Shown here piece by piece: positions 7,231 through 15,138 of a stretch of DNA of 49,537 bases. Numbering within the stretch: the first letter of the stretch is position 1; every line of letters begins with the position of its first letter. Source of the DNA: CAYJLW01 sp964370965 (GTDB taxonomy: Bacteria; Actinomycetota; Acidimicrobiia; UBA2766); assembly GCA_964370965.1 (NCBI GenBank), contig CAYJLW010000024.1, positions 1 through 49,537 on the forward strand. The letters run 5' to 3'. Under the pieces are notes generated by a model that made no database searches, was not told where the DNA came from, and was given only the letters and a program-made list of their open reading frames with translations. Both the position numbers and the translations under genes were made by a program.

Positions 7231-8445
7231 GTGCGGTTGGAGGGAGCAGGTGCTGTGACACACCCGGAGTTCCCGGATTTCGCATGGGGGAGCGGGGAGG
7301 AGAGCTCTGACCCGCTCGTACCCTTCGAGGGTGACGTGGTGCGTGTGGACGAGCTCGCCTCCACCGGCCACCTCGGTCGCCTCGAAGGCGACCTCGCCGA
7401 CGCCGCCTCTCTCGGGATCACGGCGTGGCGCTACGGCATGCCTTGGCGGCTCACGGAGCGTTCCCCCGGTGAGTACGACTGGACGCTCTGGGACCGGGCG
7501 CTCGCCGGCTGCGCGGAGGCCGGCCTCACCCCGGTCGTGGACTTCCTCCACTTCGGCCTCCCCGACCACTACGCGGGCTTCGCCGACCCCGCCTGGGTGG
7601 ACGGCTTCGTCCGGTACGTGGAGGCGTTCCTCGCCCGCTACCCCGAGCCCCGCTGGTTCACCCCCGTGAACGAGCACGTCACGATCGCCGCCCAGTGCGG
7701 CCTCTTCGGGAACTGGAACGACTGCCGACGCTCCCCCGCCGACTACGCCACGATCATCGCCCACTGCGCCCTCGCCGAGCTCGAGGCCTTCGCCCGCATC
7801 CGGGCAGACCGGGGCGGCTGGAACATCGGCGCCGAGGTCCTCACCGTTCCCGTCGCCGCCACCGAGGCCTCCCAGGGGGCCGCGGACTACCTGTGGGCGG
7901 GGCAGCTCGTGACCTGGGACCTGCGCTTCGGCCACGACCTCGACCCCCTCGTGGCGGGCACCCTCGACCGTGTCGACCCCGCCGTGACGAGGCGCATCGC
8001 CGACCTCGCCACCACCGAGGCCACAGTCGCCGGCCACGACTTCTACCCGGTCTCGACCATGGTCATGGGCGAGCGGGAGGACCCGCTCACGATCTCGGAG
8101 AGGGTGGGGGCCTACGCCGCCGGCGCCCGCCGCTGGCACGATCGCTACGGCGTGGACTTCTGGGTGGCGGAGACGTCCAACCTCGGTCTCCCCGCGAGTG
8201 AGGGCGAGGCGTGGTTGCAGGCCATGACGGACGCCCTCTTCGGCCTCCGCCGCCACGGCGTCCCGGTGCGGGGCCTGTGCTGGTACAGCCGGGGCGACCA
8301 GCACGACTGGGCGACGGCGCTCACTCGCCCCGTGGGCGCCGTGGACGAGGTCGGCCTCTACGACGTCGAGCGCCGCCCCCGCCCTGTGGCCGCCGCCTTC
8401 CGCCGTCTCACCGACGCTGCGGTGCCGCCCGTCACCCCGTCCTGA
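7231..8445 (+). CDS. Glycoside hydrolase family 1-like protein
   Basis: A TIM-barrel protein of about 400 residues resembling family 1 glycosidases: the WRYGMPWRLTE segment, the WTLWDRAL helix and LTPVVDFLHFGLPDHY are typical GH1 barrel strands. The acid/base site reads TPVNEH rather than TxNEP, and the nucleophile site reads WVAETSN rather than TENG, but both glutamates are kept. It is shorter than classical beta-glucosidases, so the substrate is uncertain. Two starts are plausible: GTG 7231, eight bases after a TAGGTT box, or GTG 7255, behind GGAGGGAG. I list the longer one. Confidence 0.75.
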   Translation: MRLEGAGAVTHPEFPDFAWGSGEESSDPLVPFEGDVVRVDELASTGHLGRLEGDLADAASLGITAWRYGMPWRLTERSPGEYDWTLWDRALAGCAEAGLTPVVDFLHFGLPDHYAGFADPAWVDGFVRYVEAFLARYPEPRWFTPVNEHVTIAAQCGLFGNWNDCRRSPADYATIIAHCALAELEAFARIRADRGGWNIGAEVLTVPVAATEASQGAADYLWAGQLVTWDLRFGHDLDPLVAGTLDRVDPAVTRRIADLATTEATVAGHDFYPVSTMVMGEREDPLTISERVGAYAAGARRWHDRYGVDFWVAETSNLGLPASEGEAWLQAMTDALFGLRRHGVPVRGLCWYSRGDQHDWATALTRPVGAVDEVGLYDVERRPRPVAAAFRRLTDAAVPPVTPS

Positions 8446-8550
8446 CGCCCGGGACAGGGACGTCCCGCCCCGGGCGGCCCGGCCCACCCCGCCCCGGGCC
8501 GGGGCCGCCCCCCCGGGCCCGGCCCGGCCCGGCCCGAAGTGATGCCGACA

Positions 8551-8604
8551 GGGCAAAGTGATGCCGTTGTCCCCTGATACCGGGACAACGGCATCACCTT
8601 GCCC
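8551..8604. repeat. REP-like palindromic element, copy 1
   Basis: Two 23-base arms (8551-8573 and 8582-8604) form an inverted repeat with one mismatch around the 8-base loop CTGATACC. A closely related element lies at 49437-49488, with paired substitutions in both arms. A partial arm fragment (AGTGATGCCG) sits just upstream at 8538. The rest of the 8446-8709 gap is low-complexity GC sequence with short self-complementary runs that may terminate the hydrolase transcript. Confidence 0.8.
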
Positions 8605-8709
8605 TGGCCGACCGTCTGGCCCTGGCGGGACGGTGCCACCGGGGGACGTGTCCCTCGGCCACCGCGGGGGCGACCTCGCGTCACTCACGCTGCCCCCCGG
8701 CGCCGCGAC

Positions 8710-10143
8710 TCAACCGAACAGGCGGGCGACGTGGTCCCGGAAGAGCTCCCGCGCTTCGCCGTAGACGGCGACGGCGTCAGGGTCGGGGTCGCAGGGGTCG
8801 CCGTCGAAGGCGACGAAGCGGGCGGCGGCCGCGTCGGGGGTGACGTCTTCGGCCCCGGCGAGGGCCTGCACGGCGGCGCCGAGGGCGGCGGACTCGGGTT
8901 CCGCGAGGGCCTGCACCGGGACGGCGAGGACGTCGGCGAGGACCCGGCGCCACAGCGGGTTGCGGGCGCCCCCGCCCACGAGGCGCACGGACTCCATGGG
9001 GACCCCGAGGCGGCACATGCGCTCCACGCCGATCCCCAGCGACAGCGACGTGCCCTCGACGCCGGCGCGGAAGATGTGGCCCGGGCGCAGGAGGCCGGGG
9101 CGGATGCCGGTGAGGGCACCCGTGGCGCGGGGCAGGTCCGGGACGCGTTCGCCCTGCAGGTAGGGCACGAAGATCAGGCCGCCGGCGCCGGGCCGGACGT
9201 CCGCGGCGGCGGCGGTGAGGGAGTCGAGGGACTCGCCGGGGAAGGCGGCGAGGATCTCCTCGGTGACGCCGGTCATGTTCATCACGCACACGAGCGGCAG
9301 CCAGGCGCCCGTGGAGTCGCAGAAGGGCGCCACCCAGCCCTCCGGGTCGATCACCGGGATCTCGCTGTAGGCGAACGCGGTGCCCGACGTGCCCAGGCTC
9401 AGCGTGACGACACCCGGACGGGTGGCGCCGCTGCCGATCGCGCTCATCATGTTGTCCCCACCGCCGGACGCCACCGGGACCCCCGGTTCGAGACCGAGCA
9501 GCTCCGACCCGGCGCGGGACAGGTGTCCCGGTGCGCCCAGCGGGGCGAGCAGCCCGGGCAGCCGGGCGTCCACGACGGCGGCGGCATCCATGTCCCAGTC
9601 ACGCTTCACGGGGTTGAACCAGCCTGTGCCCGAAGCGTCCCCGGCCTCCGCTCTCAGGTTCCCGGTGAGGCAGAAGTTCACGTAGTCGTGGGGGAGGAGC
9701 ACGGTGCGGGTGGCCGCCCAGTGCTCCGGCTCGTGGCGGGCGAGCCAGCGCACCTTCGGCGCCGTGAACCCCGCGGGCACGGGGCGTCCCAGCGCGGAGG
9801 AGAGCTCGGCGGCCTCCGTCGCCGTGGTCGTGTCGCACCACAGCTTCGCCGGACGGACGACGCGGCCCGCCTTGTCGAGGACGACGAGGCCGTGCTGCTG
9901 GCCGGACACGCCCACGCCGCGCACGGCACCGGGGTCCACGGCCGGTTCCGCGAAGAGGGCGGCGGCGCAGTCGCGCACCGCTTCCGCCCAGGTGTCGGGA
10001 TGCTGCTCGGCGGCCCCCGGCGCGAGGCCGGGGAGGAGGCCGTAGGGGACGGCGACCCGAGCTAGAACGCCGCCTTCGGGGTCGAGGGCGACGGCTTTCG
10101 CCCCCTGCGTGCCGACGTCGAAGCCAAGGTATAGGCCGCTCAC
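8710..10143 (-). CDS. xylB: Xylulokinase (FGGY carbohydrate kinase)
   Basis: A 477-residue FGGY-family kinase that phosphorylates D-xylulose to D-xylulose 5-phosphate for the pentose phosphate pathway. Diagnostic features: N-terminal phosphate-binding FDVGTQGAKAV; the SGQQHGLV substrate segment; KLWCDTTTATEA; the SGGGDNM block carrying the catalytic Asp; LSLGTSGTAFAYS; and the C-terminal RLVGGGARNPLWRR nucleotide loop. Length and motif order are complete. A TAGCGT box six bases before GTG 10143 suggests a leaderless transcript. No xylose isomerase or transporter is adjacent, so it seems to stand alone here. Confidence 0.9.
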   Translation of the reverse strand: MSGLYLGFDVGTQGAKAVALDPEGGVLARVAVPYGLLPGLAPGAAEQHPDTWAEAVRDCAAALFAEPAVDPGAVRGVGVSGQQHGLVVLDKAGRVVRPAKLWCDTTTATEAAELSSALGRPVPAGFTAPKVRWLARHEPEHWAATRTVLLPHDYVNFCLTGNLRAEAGDASGTGWFNPVKRDWDMDAAAVVDARLPGLLAPLGAPGHLSRAGSELLGLEPGVPVASGGGDNMMSAIGSGATRPGVVTLSLGTSGTAFAYSEIPVIDPEGWVAPFCDSTGAWLPLVCVMNMTGVTEEILAAFPGESLDSLTAAAADVRPGAGGLIFVPYLQGERVPDLPRATGALTGIRPGLLRPGHIFRAGVEGTSLSLGIGVERMCRLGVPMESVRLVGGGARNPLWRRVLADVLAVPVQALAEPESAALGAAVQALAGAEDVTPDAAAARFVAFDGDPCDPDPDAVAVYGEARELFRDHVARLFG

Positions 10144-10149
10144 CGGGAC

Positions 10150-10155
10150 ACGCTA
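10150..10155 (-). promoter_or_regulatory. Leaderless-type -10 box of xylB
   Basis: TAGCGT read on the minus strand, six bases before GTG 10143. Confidence 0.5.
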
Positions 10156-10236
10156 CTCCCTCACCGGTCTCGCCGGAGCGGCCCCCGCAGGGACGGAAGC
10201 CGTCCCGGATCGGGGGGTCCGAGGGGCGTCCCCCCG

Positions 10237-10920
10237 TCAGCGGGGAACGGCGAATCCCTCCGGGAGCGCCAGGGTGAGGGCGTCCCCGAGGCGGCCGAGG
10301 TACGCCGCCCGGGGGATCGCCACGGCGCCGAGGCGGGCGAGGTGGGGGGTGGCCCACTGCACGTCGAGGAGGCGTCGGCCGTCGTCCCCGCCCGCGGCGA
10401 GGATCTCGACGAGACCCACCAGGGCGGCCTTGGAGGCGTCGGTGCGGTGGTGGAACATGGACTCCCCGGCGAAGAAGCCGCCGATCGCCACGCCGTACAC
10501 CCCCCCGGCGAGGACGCCGTCGTCGCGCTCCCGGACCTCCACGCTGTGCGCCCAGCCGAGACGGTGCAACTCGCCGTATGCCGCCCGGAAGCCCTCGGTG
10601 ATCCAGCCGTGCGGGCGGGTCGGGTCGGCGCAGGCGGAGACGACGTCGTCGAAGGCCTCGTCCACACGGATCTCGAAGCGCGGCATCGAGCGCCGCAGGG
10701 AACGGCTCACGTGCAGGCCCTCGAGCGGGATCACCCCCCGCGGCTCTGGGGACCACCACCCCAGGACGTCGTCGTCGAGCGGCATCGGGAAGAGCCCCTG
10801 GCGGTAGGCGGCCAGCAGGGTGCCGGCCTCCAGGTCGCCGCCGGCGCAGACGAGGTCGTCGTCGGGCCACATGGCCGCCGGGGGGAACTCCCAGCGGCTG
10901 GGTGGGGGCTCGACGGGCAC
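10237..10920 (-). CDS. aat: Leucyl/phenylalanyl-tRNA--protein transferase
   Basis: A 227-residue enzyme of the bacterial N-end rule: it adds Leu or Phe from aminoacyl-tRNA to proteins with N-terminal Arg or Lys, marking them for ClpS/ClpAP-type degradation. Recognised from LLAAYRQGLFPMP near the N-terminus, WWSPEPRGVIPLE, the GWITEGFRAAYGELHRLGWAHSVEV block (split here by ordinary variation), GGVYGVAIGGFFAGESMFH and the DVQWATPHLARLGA end. All the family signatures are intact and the length is normal. It begins 11 bases after the serine hydrolase stop, so it is probably co-transcribed with it. Confidence 0.93.
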   Translation of the reverse strand: MPVEPPPSRWEFPPAAMWPDDDLVCAGGDLEAGTLLAAYRQGLFPMPLDDDVLGWWSPEPRGVIPLEGLHVSRSLRRSMPRFEIRVDEAFDDVVSACADPTRPHGWITEGFRAAYGELHRLGWAHSVEVRERDDGVLAGGVYGVAIGGFFAGESMFHHRTDASKAALVGLVEILAAGGDDGRRLLDVQWATPHLARLGAVAIPRAAYLGRLGDALTLALPEGFAVPR

Positions 10921-10931
10921 CCGCCCCGGGG

Positions 10932-12110
10932 TCAGCGGGCCGTGGCGGCGTCGAGGACGGCGCCGTTCACCCGGATCATGCGGTCGTCGCCCACCGCGGT
11001 GCCCGCCAGGCGGTTCAGCACCATGCCCACGGCGACGTCATGGGCGGGGTCGGCCCAGGCGCCCGATCCGCCGAAGCCGAAGTGGCCGAAGCCCGTGTCG
11101 AGGAACCCGTTCGGGGTGAACACGGAGTGGTAGCCGAGGCGCCATCGGATGGGGAAGACGATCACGAGGTCCGGGCGCGTGTTCTGCACAGTGGCGGCCT
11201 CCGCCAGGGTCTCGCCGGACATGAGGCGGACGCCGTCGAGCTCCCCACCGCCGGCGAGGGCGGCGTACATGCGGGCGAGGGAGCGGGCGGTGAACACGCC
11301 GTTGGCGGCGGGGATCTCCGCCTCGAGGGCCTCCGGGCGGCGGAAGACGTCCTCCATCCCCTTGGGGGCGAGGGCCTCCTTGATGCGCTCGAAGTCGATC
11401 ACGAGCCCCATCGCCTCGGCGAGCTCGGAGAAGACCTTGGACGTGTCGTGCAATGGGCCCCGGGCCGTGGCCGGCATGAGGAGCTCCGCCACCCGGGGCT
11501 GCTCGCTGGGCGGCAGGCCGATGTGGAGGCCGTCGAGGCCGAGGGGTTCGGCGATCTCCATACGCACGAACTCGCCCAGGGGCTTCCCCGACACCCGCCT
11601 CACGAGCTCGCCCACGAGCCATCCGTAGGTGATGCCCTGGTAGGCGTTGGCGGTCCCCGGTGCGAAGGCGGGTGTGAGTCGCTCCATGACGTCGACCATC
11701 GCGTCCCAGTCGAGCATCTCGTCGGCGTGGTCGATCCAGCTCCGCAGCTCGTAGAGGCCCGCTTCGTGGCAGAGGACTTGGCGGACGGTGATCTCCTTCT
11801 TTACCGGACCACCGCGGGCGAACTCGGGCCAGTGGTCGACGACGAGGTCGTCGTAGCCGATGAGGCCCCGGTCGGCGCACATGTGCAGGGCGGTGGAGGC
11901 CACGCCCTTCGTGGTCGAGAACGACATCGCCATCGTGTCCGACGTCCACGGCGTCCCGGCCTCGTCGCGGGCGCCACCCCAGATGTCGACGACCTTCTCG
12001 CCCCGGTGGTAGACGCACAGGGCGGCTCCTCCGCGGCCGGCCGAGGTGACCTGTTCGTCGAGGACGTCGGCTGCTGCCTGGAAGTCCGGGTGGACCTGGC
12101 CCTGGATCAT
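10932..12110 (-). CDS. Serine hydrolase of the class C beta-lactamase / EstB-esterase family
   Basis: A 392-residue protein with the S65-T-T-K68 motif (SxxK: nucleophile Ser and general-base Lys) and the conserved Tyr near 157 in ANAYQGITYGW, as in family VIII esterases and class C beta-lactamases. The GFGGSGAWADP block near the C-terminus takes the place of the third motif. No signal peptide is visible, so a cytoplasmic esterase role is more likely than antibiotic resistance. ATG 12110 is preceded by GGGGGAA; the open frame extends to 12215 but without coding character. It is probably in one operon with aat. Confidence 0.85.
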   Translation of the reverse strand: MIQGQVHPDFQAAADVLDEQVTSAGRGGAALCVYHRGEKVVDIWGGARDEAGTPWTSDTMAMSFSTTKGVASTALHMCADRGLIGYDDLVVDHWPEFARGGPVKKEITVRQVLCHEAGLYELRSWIDHADEMLDWDAMVDVMERLTPAFAPGTANAYQGITYGWLVGELVRRVSGKPLGEFVRMEIAEPLGLDGLHIGLPPSEQPRVAELLMPATARGPLHDTSKVFSELAEAMGLVIDFERIKEALAPKGMEDVFRRPEALEAEIPAANGVFTARSLARMYAALAGGGELDGVRLMSGETLAEAATVQNTRPDLVIVFPIRWRLGYHSVFTPNGFLDTGFGHFGFGGSGAWADPAHDVAVGMVLNRLAGTAVGDDRMIRVNGAVLDAATAR

Positions 12111-12287
12111 GTTTCCCCCGCGCAGTGTGAGTGCAAGAAGGGTAGGGTCCTCGCCGGCTCGCCGCAATGCCGTCCGGCAGGAGCCCGCCCCGGGCAGACT
12201 GCGGGGGCCGTACACCCAGGAGCCGACAGCGATCTCCCCACCCTCTCTTCCCGAACCGTGGGTCTCTCTCCTCGGCCCGGCGGCGGG

Positions 12288-12947
12288 TCAGGGCGCCTCG
12301 CCGGCGCCCACGGGGCCGGGGAGGCCGAGGAGGTGCGCTGTGTCGTTGTACGTGTCGAGGCGCAGGCCGCGGCCGTCGAGAAGGACGACGGACAGGCTGG
12401 CGTTGCGGGGCGGCGCCACCCTGCGGTTGGGGTGGTCGTGGGCCCCGAGCCCGAGGGCAGCAGCAGCTATCACACGTACGCAGCCGCCGTGGCTCACCAC
12501 CGCGACGTCTTGCCTCTTTCCCCGGGCCGCCTCGGCGGCGACGTCGTCGAAGGCGGCCATGACCCGCTCCGTCAGCATGGCGTGGGACTCGCCGCCGCCG
12601 CGCCGGACGTCCTCGCCGGCGGTGAACGCGTCCCACTCGTCGGGGTAGCGTTCGGCGATCTCCGGGGAGGTGAGGTTCGTCCAGCGGCCCACGTCGAGCT
12701 CTCTCAGCGCGGGTCGCTTCTCGACGGCGAGGCCGTGGGGGGCGGCGACGACCTCGGCGGTGTCCACCGCCCGGCAGAGGTCGCTGGACACGACGGCGTC
12801 CAGGTGGACGTGTTCCAGCTTTTGGGCAAGGCGGGCCGCCTGCGCCACCCCGCGCTCGGACAACGGGGGGTCGGCCTGACCCTGCCAGCGGTTCTCGGCG
12901 TTCCACGTCGACTCGCCGTGGCGGATGAGGTGAAAGCGGCAGTGCAC
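12288..12947 (-). CDS. Histidine phosphatase (phosphoglycerate mutase-like)
   Basis: A 219-residue member of the histidine phosphatase superfamily. The catalytic LIRHGESTWN lies at residues 7-16, ERG and LRELDVGRW follow, and the second catalytic His is in VVSHGGCVRV. The QGQADPPLSERG stretch places it with the cofactor-dependent PGM / alpha-ribazole phosphatase / broad-specificity phosphatase group; the substrate cannot be assigned. GTG 12947 is the start of the intact motif region. A gap of 177 bases, without an evident terminator, separates it from the serine hydrolase downstream. Confidence 0.85.
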   Translation of the reverse strand: MHCRFHLIRHGESTWNAENRWQGQADPPLSERGVAQAARLAQKLEHVHLDAVVSSDLCRAVDTAEVVAAPHGLAVEKRPALRELDVGRWTNLTSPEIAERYPDEWDAFTAGEDVRRGGGESHAMLTERVMAAFDDVAAEAARGKRQDVAVVSHGGCVRVIAAAALGLGAHDHPNRRVAPPRNASLSVVLLDGRGLRLDTYNDTAHLLGLPGPVGAGEAP

Positions 12948-12986
12948 GGTGGGGATGCGGCAGTCTACGGGGCCGCGCCGGCGGCC

Positions 12987-13415
12987 TCAGTCGTCGTGGC
13001 CGTCGTCTTGCTTCTTGGCGTCGTCATGGGTGCCGTCGTCACTGCTGTCGTCGTCGCCGCTCCCCCCCGACGTCGTGGCCGTACCCGCGCTGCTCCCGGC
13101 AGCGGGGGACCTCCTGGCGGGGGCCGCCTGCCCGCCTTCGCGAGGCCGCCCCGTGCCGGCCGCGGGGGCCCCGGTGCCTGCTGGCGCCCCGGGAGGCGGC
13201 GGCGCGGGTGCCGCCGCGGTGGGAGCCGGGACCGCAGCCGCAAGCGGGGCCGGGGACGGGTTCGGTGTCGCATTCGCGTCGACGACCGTGAGGTAGCCCG
13301 CCGGATCTTCGCGACCGGCTCCGAGGAGGCCGACGTTGAGGGCGGTCGCCGCCGCCGTGGCGGCTGTCGTGATCACGATGGCGCTGAGGGCCGTCCGGAC
13401 TGTCCGGGAACGCAT
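12987..13415 (-). CDS. Small exported Pro/Ala-rich protein
   Basis: A 142-residue protein: basic MRSRTVR start, a hydrophobic Ala-rich segment (about residues 8-30) that is a signal peptide or single membrane anchor, a short folded-looking part (REDPAGYLTVVDANATP), then low-complexity Pro/Ala/Gly sequence and a strongly acidic, His-containing tail (GDDDSSDDGTHDDAKK...). AGAGGAAACCC precedes the ATG. No function is assignable; the acidic tail could bind divalent metal. It is divergent from the membrane protein at 13585. Confidence 0.6.
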   Translation of the reverse strand: MRSRTVRTALSAIVITTAATAAATALNVGLLGAGREDPAGYLTVVDANATPNPSPAPLAAAVPAPTAAAPAPPPPGAPAGTGAPAAGTGRPREGGQAAPARRSPAAGSSAGTATTSGGSGDDDSSDDGTHDDAKKQDDGHDD

Positions 13416-13489
13416 GGGTTTCCTCTGTCGGTACTCCCCCCCAGGCTACGCCGGCCCTGGGCGGCGGACCCCTTGGGTGCGCAAACCCT

Positions 13490-13516
13490 CAAACCCGGCG
13501 GCTCGGGCGCCGATAG
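13490..13516 (+). promoter_or_regulatory. Sigma-28 (FliA/WhiG)-like promoter
   Basis: CAAA, then exactly 15 bases, then GCCGATAG, compared with the FliA/WhiG consensus TAAA-N15-GCCGATAA. It lies 68 bases before GTG 13585. A second site of this kind precedes the chemosensory operon at 28499. Confidence 0.5.
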
Positions 13517-13584
13517 TCCCATATCGCGGCCGGCGCCGTAGGGCGGGGTTCCGCGGCGTCGCTGTCGAGAGGGAAGGGGCGATC

Positions 13585-14445
13585 GTGAAGTCGATTCTCG
13601 GACCCGAGGTTTCGCCTGAGGAGAGGGAGAGCCGCCCGATGCGCTACCGGCTGCCCCGCCTGCTGATGCTCGCCGGCGGGATCCTGATCGGCCTCTCGGT
13701 CCTGTTCCCCTGGTGGCACCTCCAGCTCGACGCTCCGCAGTACCCGGGCGGCCTCGACGTCAACATCTACGCGAACCGGATCGTGGGCGAGAAGTACGAG
13801 CCCAACCCGCAGATGGACGTCCTCGACCAGATCGACCTCCTCAACCACTACATCGGGATGAAGAGCCTCAGCGCGGGCGCCAAGTTCGAGCGCAAGTACT
13901 CCCTCTTCGGCATCGCCGCCGTGGTGGTCCTCCTCCTCGTGTCCCTCGCCTTCCGGAACCGTCTCGCCCTTGTCTTCGCCCTGCCGGCGATGGTGGTGCC
14001 CTTCGCCTTCCTGGGGGACCTGCAGTACTGGCTGTGGTGGTACGGCCACACGCTGGACAAGGGGGGTCCCCTGGGCTTCCCGTCGTTCACGCCGCAGGTC
14101 CTCGGGTCCTACAAGATCGGCCAGTTCAGCTGCCTGGCCCTCCCGAATGTGGGTCTCCTGATGACGTTCGCGGCCACGGCCCTCATCGCCCTGGGTCTCA
14201 TGCACCACCGCAGGGCCTACCGGGCGCTCGCCGGGGCCGGGGACGACGTGGGGGTCGAGACCGCCGAGGACGTCGAGGACGGGGGTGCCGCCGAGGGCAC
14301 GACCGACGCCACCGCTGCCGTCGCCCGGGTCGAGGCCGCTGCCACCACTGCAGCACCCGAGTCCGGGCAGCGCGCAGTTGCCGGCGAGAGCATGGCCCCG
14401 CCCGGAACCGCAGCTACGAGGCAAGCGGTCAAGGGGGTCTCGTAG
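13585..14445 (+). CDS. Integral membrane protein with APQYP / LNHYIGM motifs
   Basis: A 286-residue protein, or 268 from ATG 13639. Segments in order: TM1 near the start (LLMLAGGILIGLSVLFPWW), an external loop with LDAPQYPGGLDVNIYANRIVG and DLLNHYIGMKSL, three further TM spans, and a long Ala/Thr/Glu-rich tail likely in the cytoplasm. APQYP followed by LNHYIGM reminds me of membrane proteins found near nitrous-oxide reductase genes, but no nos gene is present and I would not assign that role. GTG 13585 follows AGGGAAGGGG. It is followed by a two-component system with its own -10 box. Confidence 0.7.
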   Translation: MKSILGPEVSPEERESRPMRYRLPRLLMLAGGILIGLSVLFPWWHLQLDAPQYPGGLDVNIYANRIVGEKYEPNPQMDVLDQIDLLNHYIGMKSLSAGAKFERKYSLFGIAAVVVLLLVSLAFRNRLALVFALPAMVVPFAFLGDLQYWLWWYGHTLDKGGPLGFPSFTPQVLGSYKIGQFSCLALPNVGLLMTFAATALIALGLMHHRRAYRALAGAGDDVGVETAEDVEDGGAAEGTTDATAAVARVEAAATTAAPESGQRAVAGESMAPPGTAATRQAVKGVS

Positions 14446-14464
14446 GGAGGAGCACGGTCGCCTC

Positions 14465-14470
14465 TACGCT
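14465..14470 (+). promoter_or_regulatory. Leaderless-type -10 box of two-component operon
   Basis: TACGCT followed by eight bases and ATG 14479. Confidence 0.5.
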
Positions 14471-14478
14471 TCGGGGCG

Positions 14479-15138
14479 ATGCGAGTGTTGGTGGTCGAGG
14501 ACGACGACGCGATCGCCGTTCCCCTCGTGCGCGGCCTGGAGCGTGAGGGCTACGCGGTCACCCGGGTGGCCCGGGGACTCGACGCACTCGCCCACACCGG
14601 TGCCGACGTCGTGCTCCTCGACCTCGGCCTCCCCGATCTCGACGGCCGCGAGGTGTGCCGGCGCCTCCGGGAACGTTCCGACGTGCCCGTCATCGTCGTC
14701 AGCGCCCGCTCCGACGAGGTCGACCGCGTCCTCGCCCTGGAGATGGGCGCCGACGACTACGTGGTGAAGCCGTTCGGGTTCCGGGAGCTCGTCGCCCGCA
14801 TCCGGGCGGTCTCGCGTCGTTCGGGCCTGTCGGCCGAGGAACCCCAGGCGCTGCGCGTCGGCGGCCTCGAGGTGGACCTCCGTACCCACCGGGTCGCGCT
14901 CGACGGGTCCGAGGTGCCCCTCACCCCCAAGGAGTTCGAGCTCCTCGCCTTCCTCGCCGGGGACCCGGGGGCGGTCTTCAGCCGCAGCCGCATCCTGGAG
15001 GAGGTCTGGGACCCGCACTGGTACGGCCCGTCCAAGACGCTCGACGTGCACGTGGCTTCGCTGCGCAAGAAGCTCGGCGACCCCGGCTGGATCGAGACCG
15101 TGCGCGGCGTGGGCTTCCGTCTCCGCAGCGGCGGATGA
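14479..15138 (+). CDS. OmpR/PhoB-type response regulator
   Basis: A 219-residue transcription factor. Receiver domain (1-115): acidic pocket E7-D8-D9, phospho-acceptor D48 in LLDLGLPDLDG, switch Ser75 in VVSAR and K97 in VVKPFG. C-terminal winged helix (about 125-219): LTPKEFELLAFLAGDPGAV, the recognition-helix region and the RGVGFRL wing, which bind promoter DNA as a dimer once phosphorylated. The kinase gene follows with a 4-base ATGA overlap. Confidence 0.93.
   Translation: MRVLVVEDDDAIAVPLVRGLEREGYAVTRVARGLDALAHTGADVVLLDLGLPDLDGREVCRRLRERSDVPVIVVSARSDEVDRVLALEMGADDYVVKPFGFRELVARIRAVSRRSGLSAEEPQALRVGGLEVDLRTHRVALDGSEVPLTPKEFELLAFLAGDPGAVFSRSRILEEVWDPHWYGPSKTLDVHVASLRKKLGDPGWIETVRGVGFRLRSGG

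Noticed and set aside
10932..12110. Beta-lactamase resistance gene
   Set aside because: There is no signal peptide and the family is dominated by cytoplasmic esterases; SxxK alone does not show antibiotic hydrolysis.
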